A stretch of 64,000 bases of DNA, taken from assembly GCA_021396245.1 (NCBI GenBank), contig WNYE01000056.1, positions 62,001 through 126,000 on the forward strand, read 5' to 3'. Below the pieces are notes generated by a model. That model was not told where the DNA came from. It did no database searches and saw nothing but the letters and a program-made list of their open reading frames with translations. This DNA comes from Sporothrix humicola (lineage: Eukaryota; Ascomycota; Sordariomycetes; Ophiostomatales; Ophiostomataceae). Below are positions 12,001 to 22,798 of this stretch, piece by piece (the first letter of the stretch is position 1; every line of letters begins with the position of its first letter). A program made the position numbers and the translations under genes.

Positions 12001-15000
12001 AGGTCGAGTCGAGCACTTCAGCCGCCGCTCTTGTTGCTGCTGGCCTCGCTGCCGCCGGCCTTGCAGCCGCTGCCGAGACAAGCGATCGCGATGTCACCCC
12101 TGCCGAACCTGCTGAGCCACAGCCTGAGGACGACTTTGCTCCTGTTTCATCGGGAAAAAAGTCCAAGAAGGACAAAAAAAAGAAGAAGGCTCAGCTGTCG
12201 CCATGGGACGACGAGGTTCCGGCTGAAGCCCCTTCCGAGACGACCGAAGAAGTTCCTGAGATCGAGACTGTTCCTGAGCCTCTCCAGGTCCTTGTCGAGC
12301 CTGCTCAAGAGCCAGAGGCAACTCGCGAGGTGGACATGACAACTGCTCCTGAAGAAGTCGAGCCGGCGCTGCAAGACACCATTGAGCCGCCTGCCGACGA
12401 CGACTTTGCTCCTGTTTCATCGGGCAAGAAGTCCAAGAAGGACAAGAAGGCGAAGAAGAAGGCACAGTCCGCCTCTTGGGCTGATGAGGTTGAGGAGGAA
12501 GCCGCCAAGGCCGACAGCACTGAGGAGAGTGCGCCGGTCGAGATCGTTCCGGATGTCGAGCAAGAACAGACAAGAGAGGTCGGACCCACTGACTTCTCCC
12601 TCGACGCTTCCGAGTCTTCCACTCCCGCCCCTGAGCCCGCTCAAGAAGACGACGCCTTTGCCCCCGTCTCGTTTGGCAAGAAGTCAAAGAAGGACAAGAA
12701 GTCTAAGAAGAAGGCACAGCAAGCATGGGCCGACTTTGAGGATGTCCCGCCCAAGGACGATCAGGAGGAAGCCAAGGCTGTTGATACCATCGAGATTGTC
12801 GAGGCAGAGCCAGCCAAGGAGCCCGAGCTGGTTGACAAGTATCAGCGCTCCGAGGAGACACCTGTCATTGTTGACGAGCCTGCTCCTGTTTCTGTCGACG
12901 ATGTGGCTGCTGCCCTAGAAGACGACCCTTTCTCTGCTCCCATCTCCCGCAAGGCTTCCAAGAAAGACAAGAAGTCCAAGAAAAAGGCACAGACCTGGGC
13001 CGATTTCGAGGACGAGCCTAAGCCGGAGGCCGAGCCCGAGTCTTCTGAGGCAGTTGAGCCGACTGTCGAGACGTACGAGCCAACTTTCGAGGCTGTCGAG
13101 CCCGCGGCTGAGCCTGCTACCCCTACTGAAGATGACACTTTTGGCACTTTTGCTCCTGTTTCCAGCAAGAAGTCAAAGAAAGACAAGAAAAAGAAGAAGT
13201 CTGAGCAGACCTGGGCCGACAGCTTCGAGGACAAGTCGCCTGAGCCCGAGCAGGAGCCTGAACAGCTCCCAACTGAAATGGACATTGTCGAGCCCGAATC
13301 CGAGATTGTCGACGTGCCGGCCGCACCAAGAGCTGTCATTGAGCCGGTCATCGAAGAGGCCAAGGACGAGACCAAGGAGGACGACTTCTTCCCCGCGACT
13401 GTGTCTCGCAAGCAGTCAAAGAAGGACAAAAAGAAGAAGAAGTCGCTGACTTGGGACGACGAGCCAGAGCAGATTGCTGAACCTCCTGTCGAGGCTGAGC
13501 CTATCGTTGAGCCTGCCACTTTCGCCGACGATGCCATTGCTGAGGAGGCGGTGTTTACTGAAGATCGCGGCTTCGATCCCAACGAGGGCCTTGACACAAT
13601 TGTTGAGGAGCCTGAAGTTCTTCCTGAAGCTGTCGCCGAGGTCGTTCCTGAGTCTGTTCCCGAAGACGACTGGTCGGCCCCGGCGCCTGCTAAGGGCAAG
13701 AAGGGAAAGAAGGGTAAGAAGAGCAAGCAGGTTGTCGACTTTGACACACCTGAGATCGTTGAGGCTGGCGAGCCCATGTTTGTTGAGCCTCCTGTAGAGG
13801 AGCCATTTTCTGTCGAGCCAACTCCTGCCGATGACGACTTTGCACCCGTGAACAAAAAGGGCAAGAAGGGCAAGAAGCAGCGCGGCTCGCTGCAGTCATA
13901 CATGGATTTGACGGAGGGTGCTCGATCGCTCCTTCCCGAAGAGTCTAGCGAGCCGCCACGTGATTCCGAGCCGGAACCTGCCAAGGATCACTCTCGCTCT
14001 CACTCTCCCCTTGCCACGGCCGCTGCCGCTGCTGTTGGTCTTGCCGCTGCCGGCGTTGCTGCTGATCACCTGCACCGCGGCAGCGAAGACACCGACTTCC
14101 CTCGTGCTTCTTCTTCAGACGACAAGACCAGACCACGCACCCCGTCACCACCTGTCTCGCCTTGGAGTAAGTCTGCCGCAAAGGATTTGCACGAAAAGGA
14201 CGACAAGAAGCACGAACTCGACAAACTCTCAATCAACCCTGCGTTGACCGGCATGTTCGACAAGGCCGACCGCCTGTCCTCGCCGTCGCCGCCCACAGCG
14301 CCCGTTTGGGGCCTGATGACGCGTGCCGACTCGGACATTTTCGAGCGCGAGGGCCATGTGCCGAAGCTGCTCCCGATCCAGAGCTTCAGCCCGACCGCTG
14401 GCTCGCCCACGCCTCCCTCGACCAGCGGGCCGTCCTTTGCCGAGATTGCCCTGGCCCAAGAACGCGAGCGCAAGATGTCGATGCCTTCTCACGATGCACC
14501 TTTTGAGAAGGAGTGGAACGACGATGTTCAACCTGACAAGAAGAAGACCAAGATGCAAGAGTTCCCGACGCCCATTGAGAACGAGATGCGCAAGAAAGAC
14601 TACGACTATCATGGTGGCCGCGACGATGACGATATTATTCCGGCACGCGACAATTCTGGAGGGTACGACTACTTTGGAGATGATACTGCCTATGGTGACG
14701 ACGACATGATGTTCGACGATAGAGACGACAGAGACATGGATGATGACAGAGACGAGCGTGGTGGAGGAGGTGATGTGTCAATGAAGGCCAAATCGCCCAA
14801 AAAGAAGGGCAAGGGGAAGGAAAAGGCGGAGGAAGTGAAGAAGGAGACGAAGAAGGAAGTCAAGAAGGTGGAGGTGGAGAAGGAGCCGACTGTGGTCTCG
14901 CCCAAACCGGAAAAGGCCAGTCCCAAGAAAAAGAAGAGTGGAAAGAAGAAGATTGTGGACAAGCGGACACAGGGCGACGATCTCTTTGACGATGACTCGC

Positions 15001-18000
15001 TCTGGGGAGGCAAGGATTCCAAGGCGCACGAAGAGGTGCTTGGTGATCGTGCACGGGAGGTCGATGCCGATGGAGTTGATATGCCCGGCTTCTTTGGACA
15101 GGAGCGGGCCGGCAACGACGATGACTTTATGGGAGACGATCTCATGGGGGACGACGTCTACCCGAGAGAGGAGGAGGAGAAGAAGGAGAAGTACGATGAC
15201 AAGTACGAAGAAAAGGAGGAGGAGCGGATTGTCCCAGAGTCCATCCTTAGCAAGGTGACTGACAATTCGTTTGACGAAAACGGTCGCCACGGTGGCATCG
15301 AGCTTCAGTCTGAGAGAAGCATTGCCGCCGACAAGAAGAAGAGCAAGTCTGACAAGCGCGACAAGATTGACAACAATGACAAGAACGACGACGACCTTGA
15401 GAGCCCGGTTCTCGGTCGTCGCGATTCAGACAAGCTCAAGACCAACCCGCTGCCCAAGGTGGCCGCTGCTAATGCTGCCGCCAGCCGCGATATCAACATC
15501 CCGGACGCGCTGCTCGAGGACTCCCGCGAGCCGACACCGCGTCAGGAGGATCTGTTGCGGCGGCCCGTGCTCGAGTCGCCCCGTGCCTCTCGCGACTGGA
15601 CGCCTGAGCCAGAAAAGAAAACGTCTGAGAGAGCAGAGAAGAAGAGTGGCCACCGGAGCCATGACTACGACTACGACTACACCACGCCCAACCGCGGCCT
15701 CTCGCCCTCGCCGTCCATTCTCTCCGAGTCGGCCAGCCTCGCCGGAGCTGCTCTTCTCGGAAGTGGAAGCATCGCAGCCAAGTCAATCCCGCATCTGGCC
15801 CACAAATCCAGCGGCGGTGATCTGCGGCGCTCCGCCTCGAGCATCCTCGCGCCTGTCCTCGAGGAGACCTATGAGGACGAGGATGGCCACGATCGTGATC
15901 GTAGTCACGGAAGACAATATCACGGCCGCGATCTCGACACAACTCCTTCGCGAAGCCAGCCTCGTCGCTCCGTTGCCAGCGAGCGCGAGCACCGGCACCA
16001 CAGAACGTCTACGCCGGACAACAACCGCGACAGTGGCTTCGCCGAGGACAGCGGCCATAACCTGCCGACTGCCCCAGCTGCACCCAAGAGCCGTCTCAGC
16101 GACGACTCCCAGCTGCGTGACAGCGGCGTCCATCTGCGTGATTGGTCGGGCCACCATGGACCAACGACAACGACAACTACCACCACGAGCAGCTCTGGTG
16201 ACCACCACGACAAGCGATCCACAAGCTACAAAGACGCTGGACTGGCCGCTGGTATCCTGCCAGCCGTCCGTTCTCGTCCTGGATCGACCGAGCCAGGTCT
16301 GCCCGGCGCTCGCAGCGTCTCTGACAACACCCACGCTGCGAGCAGCCGCCGCCTAATGTCCTCGCCCATGCCGTCTGACGCGGGCTCTGTCGCGGCCGGC
16401 GCCATGCTTCCTGGCCTGCAGCAAGCGCCGCGCCGTTCCGCGTCCAACACGAGCTTGACCAGACTGAGGACACCGGACCCACTTAATTTGCGGCCTCAGA
16501 GCCCAGGCATCAATCGCGCTGCTTACTCATCAACCCCACCTTTGCGGCGCATTGACCGACGAATGAGCGGCGACCTTAGGTCGCTCAGCAACCGCAGCCA
16601 AGCCGATCTTTCTTCAGCTGCCCTGGCGGCAGGTGCCGCTAGCGCCCTGGTGCCGTCCCCGCCCGACAACAAGAACAGCGCCAGCGCCAACACCAAACAC
16701 ACCGCTTCCTCATCTGGAGCTGGACGCGACGAAAGCTCCTCTTCTTCCAAAGACCTTTCTGGCGCGACATCAAGCATTCCAGTTGCCAATGAAGGCCGTG
16801 TACGCGACAAGGGCGGCATGACCGACGTATATGTGAGTTTTTAATCCTTTTTCTTTTTTGTCTTGTCCCTTTCAATTGCCCCTCATTTGCATCACTTCAT
16901 TTTCCCATTTTTTTCTTTCATCCTTCATCCCGTGTCAATGTTGCATCATCATCTCATCATCATCTCATCACCATCCCATCGCCATCCCATCCTCCCGACA
17001 TCCCGACATCGACTAACACTCGCAGGATGGCTATGGCGAGGGCCGAATCGGCTCGCCGCGGTCACCGACCCGACCACACAGCATGCGCCGCCGACAAAGC
17101 ATGCAGGTGATGGAGCTCGAGAACCGCGTCGAGCAGCTCATGGCCGAAAACCGAATGCTCGCCGAAGCACGCACACAGGCCGAACAGTCCTCATCGAGTA
17201 AAGCCGCCGGCTCGCTTGCCGAGCGCGACAGCCAGATCGATGCCCTCAAACGGTCGCTCGATTTCCTGCAAAAGGAAGTCAAGCGCCTGACCGAAGTCAA
17301 CGAAGGACTCAACTCGGCCATCAACTCTTCGGCGATGCAACAGAACGAACGCTTCCGACAACTCGAGACCGAACACGCACAAGCAACACGCGATCTCGCC
17401 AGTGTCGCCGGTGAGCGCGACCAACATATCGAGGAAACCAAGAAGCAACTCGACGACAAGGATGCCGAAATCGCCGCACTCAAGGCACAACTGCAGGCTG
17501 CCCAGGACGAGATCCGCGCCATGCAGGCCAAGATTTTGGCATCGATGCCCGCCGACGGCGCCGAACTCCTACGCATCCAGGACGTCGACTACTTTGACCG
17601 CCGCTGCCAGCAGCTCTGTGCCCACGTCCAGCAGTGGGTCCTGCGCTTCAGCAAGTTCTCGGATCTGCGTGCCTGCCGCCTGACGGCCGAGATCAACGAC
17701 GAGAAGACGGTCGACCGGCTCGACAATGCCGTGTTGGACGGCTCGGACGTGGACGACTACCTCAAGGACCGTGTCCACCGCCGTGACGTCTTCATGGCCA
17801 TGACCATGTACATGGTCTGGGAGTTTGTCTTTACGCGCTACCTCTTTGGCATGGACCGCGAGCAGCGCCAAAAGATCAAGTCGCTCGAAAAGACCCTGCT
17901 GGACGTCGGGCCCATCTCGGCTGTCCGCCAGTGGCGCGCCGTCACCCTGACGCTGCTGATGCGCCAGCCGTCGTTCCGCGAGCAGCGCGAGCAGGACACC

Positions 18001-18603
18001 GAGGCTGTCGTCCAGGCCATCCTGCAGACCCTGAGCGCCATCCTGCCTCCGCCCACCAACAAGGAGGAACAGATCGAGACCCAGCTGCGCCGGGTCATCC
18101 GCGAGGCTGTGGACCTCTCGATCGAAATGCGCTGCCAGCGCGCCGAGTACATGATGCTGCCCCCGCTGCAGCCCGAGTACGACGGCAACGGCGAACTTGT
18201 GGAGACCGTCGCGTTCAACCCGGAGCTGATGACGGAACGCGACGGTAGAGGAGGAGATGAGGGTGGTATGCCCGTGCGCATTGTCCTGTTCCCGCTCGTC
18301 GTCAAAAAGGGCGACGATGCGGGCCAGGGCGACGACGAGATTGTCGTCTGTCCGGCCCAGGTGCTTGTCGCCGCGCCTCTTCCGCGGCGCTCAGCATCCC
18401 GGGCCGGCACTGCCCCGAGCATCATCGACCAGCCTGTCGGCAAGCGGCGCCTCATGACGCCGAGTTCTGAAGCCGGCGGTGTCAGCCTGCACCCTCAGCA
18501 GCATCAGCAACAGCAGGCTGGTCGCCCTCATAACCGGAGCACGATCAGCATGACGGATGCTGGATCGATTGCCGAGGCCCAGTACATTGAGGGCGGCATC
18601 TAG
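3..18603 (+). CDS. Giant Leashin-like ('involucrin repeat') protein, 5' end cut by window
   Basis: Two exons, 3-16832 and 17026-18603, joined in phase 0; the intron has GTGAGT, a CTAAC branch and CAG. The first ATG in the window is at 39 (6,123 residues from there), but the frame stays open to base 3, so the true start may lie upstream. From the ATG: a Ser/Pro/Ala-rich region (about 1-650), about 40 lysine-block repeats separated by acidic Pro/Glu/Val spacers (about 660-4620), a charged D/E/K region (about 4850-5110), then an exon-2 C-terminus with a coiled coil (about 5620-5780) and a conserved-looking helical domain beginning near the DVDYFDRRC stretch. Giant fungal proteins of this layout include Leashin (LAH), which tethers Woronin bodies to the cortex or septal pore; that family is my inference from architecture. 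Exon 1 exceeds 16.8 kb without a stop, so the repeats are under coding constraint. Family call moderate; coding status near certain. Confidence 0.85.
2011..13900 (+). repeat. About 40 diverged in-gene repeats, lysine block plus Trp tag
   Basis: Protein-level tandem repeat inside the giant gene. A typical unit reads DFAPV, then KKSKKDKKKKK, then SQAWSDFEE, followed by a 40-90 residue spacer rich in Glu, Pro, Val, Ala and Thr. Blocks between about 6081 and 13460 are the most alike and start on average about 280 bp apart (for example 6081, 6391, 6707, 7013, 7311). Blocks before 5700 (such as at about 2018, 2245, 3715, 3990, 4205) and after 13660 are degenerate. Most spacers also carry a second short motif of the type ADREV or DREI. 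DNA copies differ at many third positions, so this is not a recent perfect array. Confidence 0.9.
16833..17025 (+). other. Intron of the giant repeat gene
   Basis: A 193-nt phase-0 intron: GTGAGT donor at 16833, CTAAC branch at about 17013 and CAG ending at 17025. It holds a CATCATCT-type simple repeat at about 16944-16990. If retained, translation stops at 16842-16844, removing the whole coiled-coil C-terminus. Splicing joins the DVY codons to DGYGEG and keeps the frame. Confidence 0.88.
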
Positions 18604-19492
18604 AGGGAGGATGAGGGAAGGAGTTGGCGAAAAGGGTAAAATTCGCCGAAAATGACTAAAAAACGAAAACCACCAAAAAAATCACTGAAGGAGGAAGGAG
18701 GTTAAAAAAATCATATTGGACACAAAATGTGTGCGGACTTTTCATACAACAGGAACTTGGGCTTCGGTTTTTCTCTATATTCTTTTCATATGTTTTTCTT
18801 TATCTGTTTTACTTTTCTAGTTTCTGGCTTCTGGTTTTGTTACTGTTCTGTTCTTGCCTTGTTTGTTTACTCTTGCATTTGTTTGCTTTTACTTTGCTCA
18901 ATCTCTCTTCACTTATTTACTTGCATCTATTTTACTGTTCAACTGCTTATCTGCTTTACTGCTTTGCTTTGCAAATTTCAACTTACACTTTGCTCTGATT
19001 TTTCATAATTTCTTTTCTTCTATCTTCTTCATGACTTCTGATGATGATGACTCTTTTTCCTACATTATTTTGGATATAGTGTACAACTTCACGGCCTTGT
19101 TTTTATCTTTAAGTCTTTTGCAGTCTCTTGCCTTCCTTTGTTCACTGATTATGCGCTGCTTTTGTGGAAAAGAAGCGATGATTTCTGGTTGTGCGTGTTT
19201 TACTTGCTTGCTTTGTTACGATGACATGTCACTCTAACGGCCGATAGATGAATGACTTTATGATTTCTCTTCTGATGCCTCCACCGTGACTTGTACCAGT
19301 AGTAAAATCCAAGTAAACCGCAATTAAATCGACACCTGCTCTATGTTGCTCTATATATCCTCTTCGTATAAAAAAAATGAAATAAACATCAAGATTGCCA
19401 ACCGAGTCCATACCCTCTGTTGTAGATAATATCACGAATTTAAATTACCTTGTTTTCCCACTGTGAAACCCTTTTCATCTCATCACTTCCAT
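18604..19492. other. Convergent 3' intergenic region, T-rich
   Basis: Space between two convergent genes. It is strongly T-rich on the + strand from about 18760 to 19200, typical of 3' untranslated DNA. The short reading frames in it are hydrophobic low-complexity shadows. No RNA gene was seen. Confidence 0.6.
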
Positions 19493-22400
19493 CTATTTCT
19501 TTGGTAACATTGTGTTGAGGTCATCCTGTTCGGTTAGTATTTGTGATGTAAACTTAGAGGCCAATAGGTTTTTGCTTACCCAGCTGATGTTGTCCAGAAG
19601 ACTTGTTTCATGCTCTTGATATTGACCATGGGCCGTGGTGGTAGCAAATGGGTACTGATTTCGACCCAAATTCATATGTTGCTGTGGCTGCTGCGGTTGC
19701 TGTTGCAGTGGTTGTTGTCCTTGTTGCGGTTGTTGATGCATCAAAACCGTATTTGTAGGCCACTCGCCACCGAATGCCTCAGGGCTGTCGGCGCTGACCA
19801 TCTGCGGATGGCCCCAGAGTGCCTCGCCGTTGGCGACGCCAGAAAAGACCATATTGCTTCCGGATGTGTACGGAGCGGCTTGTGCCATGGGCTGGACTGG
19901 CGCGTTGAAGGAATACGTCTGATCAGAAACACCAAGTAGACCTGAAGTATCGGGTGGTGCCATGGCTCTCGGGATACCGTCTCTCCCGTTTGGAGCCGCC
20001 TGGTAACGATGCTGTTGCTTTTGCTGGTGGTGTTGCGGCTGGGGCTGTTGCTGCTGAGTTTGCTGTGGGGGTTGCTGTCGTTGTTGCTGATGATGATTGT
20101 GGTTAATATAAGGCTGGCCATTGCCTGGTGGTTGATATTGCTGTGTTTGCAGTTGGAACGGCATGGAGGGCACCGCTCCTGTAATCATGGTGGTTGTATC
20201 GCCCGTCGAGAATTGAGGCAGCGATGGAATGGCAGGCGAGATAATCTCATCCTTGATCGTGCTGACATCTGTCATATTCCTGTTTGACTCGGCAGGGGCA
20301 CGAAGAGGAGGCACACTCGGTAATGGCATGCCGCCGTTTGCAGCCGCAGCTGTGGTATTTGTCTGGGCTGGCAGAGCTTGTGGAACTGCCTGTTTCGTGG
20401 ATGTCGGGGCACGCAGTTTGCGGAACTCGCAGTAGGTGGCACTCTTTTGCATAACCTCGTAAAGAATACCCTGCGCCTTTTCATGGAGACTGAGTGAAGG
20501 CTCTGTGTTAAAAACATAGTCAAGACATCTGCCGATACGGTCCGACTCGCTGGCAGACTGTCCATGGAAAGCCTCTGTGGTCAGCAGCAGGGCGATCTGA
20601 TACTGCATGAAGGCGCCAAGATACCAACGCCATTGAGCGTATTCTGGATTGGTTTCCAGCTCAATGCCGATTTCAATGATGCGAATACCGCTTTGAATCA
20701 AGGCCGAGTGTAGACGTTCCGAGAGTGGGTTGCTCGTGTTGGAATGATATGGGTGGAGGACCATAACGTGCATTCGGCAGATGAAAAGCTCTTTGACCAG
20801 CTTTGTATAGCGCTTGATCGGAGTGGCGTCGTCGAGATAGCCTTCGTACTTTTGGTTGAGGCGGTGGCAGTATTTGTCAATTTTGGCCATAACGATGGTG
20901 AGATGCGTCTTGCGTCGTTCAAGCTTGAAACGATCGATCCAAATGACACGCATCATCTCGTTGACCTCGAATCGTAGCACGGCAAGAAACGACGATGCCC
21001 AGCTCTGCTTCGAAGTAAACGGAACCATGTCCGACTCCTGAGTCAGGTCATCATCGTCACAATTGTACGGCAAAAATGTGTCGTAGTCCTCTCGATGGAT
21101 GGTTGGCCGTGGACCCTGGGCTTCACAGGTGCGAATGTCCAAAAAACAAAGCTGGTGCCAAATAAGGCGGCGTACGTGCGTCTCCAAGGGTGTCAGGCCA
21201 AATGCGCTACCGTCTCGATGCAGAGCCATACACTCTGCCATGCGAATGGCGGCACCAACGAGGATTGAGTGCGACCGCGAGACCTCGTCGCGGCACAGAG
21301 CAACCTGGGAGATGGTGTTAGACAGCAGAAAACACAAAGACGGGAGCATGCATGAACGGTATGATGCAAAACGTACAAGGTAAATAACAAAAGCCTGCAT
21401 GGCTTCGACACTGGTGGTGCGAAGAAGATTGGCTCTGCCTAGCGAGGCTTCCACGCCATACTTAACAATTCCGACGAGGTCGACTTTTCGGACGTTGAAC
21501 TGGGCTGCCATCTCGTTTTCGTCGGCAGCAACAACGCCCGAGAAAAGAACCGCAAACACTAATGCCTGGCGGGGACGGCGAGGCTGGCGCCCTCGGTCCA
21601 CAAGAAGTAAAAACTCGCTGAATTGCTGCTCGAAAGTTGGCTGATGTAGACAAGACGCAATGGGATGCACATTCTTGAAATATGTGTTCTTCAAAAAGTC
21701 GCATATCCATGCTGACGGGAGCAAGTTCTGCACTGCAGGAACAGCCGTGAGGTGTCCAAAGAGAGCACTGCTGGAAGGCGGGATGTAGTCGCTTGAAGGC
21801 CGTAGGAAATCCGGAATTGGCGGCGCATCACTCATTCCGTTGTTGTCTTCGACGTAGTCGCCATTGAAGCCGTCCCGGGCGGATGTTTTCGGTGGAGATG
21901 TACGCGATGGATTGCGTTGGGAGCCGACGGGGTTGAGGTCGAACCCAAAGGCCCCGGGTTTGCTTGCAAGTGCCACGTTGATCTAGGTGGTTAATTTTCT
22001 TCTCATGACTTTTCTTCACGGGATGTTCGTTCTTACCTCTTCGGCCAGGCGCGGTCGATTGAGACCGCCGATGCGTTCTGTCATGCGCATGCGGCCGACC
22101 TTGAAGCCGAGATCGATCATGTCGTTTGTTGCCTCGTCTTCTTCTTCGTCTTCATCCATGCTGTTTTCGTCGGCATGGTCGTAGATCAGGTCAGAAGTGA
22201 CCATATGGCTGATCTCGAGGCCACTTTCAGCGGGATCCAAGGAGTATGCAGGCACGTCGGACCCCAATAGACCACTCCCAATTCGCTGATGGACCACGGA
22301 CTTCTGCAGTTGCAGCTCAAGGGAGCTGACTTTTTCTTTGATCTCGGTGATCTTACCCTGGCTGTCGGGATCCAGTCTGTCGCCGAGATAGATGCATACT

Positions 22401-22798
22401 CGGCCAGATTTGTGACAGTGATCGCAAGGCTGAGTCCGACCACACTTCATCTTGCGACGTCGGCACTCAAGACATGATGTGATACCTCGCATCCTGCGCT
22501 TGACGGGCTTGTCATCGTGAGGCTTGCCATCGCCGCCCCCGGTAAGAAACTCTCTCCCGTTGGATGCAAGCGGCTTCTCGTCGAATATCTTCTCGGTAGC
22601 AATGGACACCTCTTGGGGACTGTCGGCATGTTGGACCTCGAATCCGGGGAGTACCTGTTGTGGTACTTGTTGCAAAGGTGGAGGACGGTGTCTTTCTGGG
22701 ATTTTTGTTGCTGGAGGTGGAAACGATGACGCATCTGGAAGGGCCATCTGTTCAGGCTGCGGCATCCTCTTTGCCACATAGTTCCGGTGCATATCCAT
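19493..22798 (-). CDS. Zn2Cys6 fungal-specific transcription factor
   Basis: Nuclear DNA-binding regulator, 1,041 residues predicted from four exons on the minus strand: 22798-22037, 21982-21377, 21304-19580 and 19525-19493. All introns are phase 0: 53 nt (GTAAGA..TAG), 72 nt (GTACGT..TCTAAC..CAG) and 54 nt (GTAAGC..TACTAAC..CAG). The last two are multiples of three and could be misread as coding. The zinc cluster has Cys at about residues 109, 112, 119, 125, 128 and 135 (C-X2-C-X6-C-X5-C-X2-C-X6-C), preceded by basic KRRMR and followed by a short coiled-coil-like linker. The middle matches the fungal_trans regulatory domain (HPIASCLHQPTF, ILVGAAIRMAECMALHRDG). The C-terminus is Gln/His-rich. 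ATG 22798 is chosen because the open frame upstream begins only with TTG. Target genes cannot be inferred. Confidence 0.88.

Noticed and set aside
39..16844. Giant ORF read as a complete 5,601-residue protein
   Set aside because: A well-formed phase-0 intron at 16833-17025 joins it to a conserved coiled-coil exon; the stop at 16844 is intronic.
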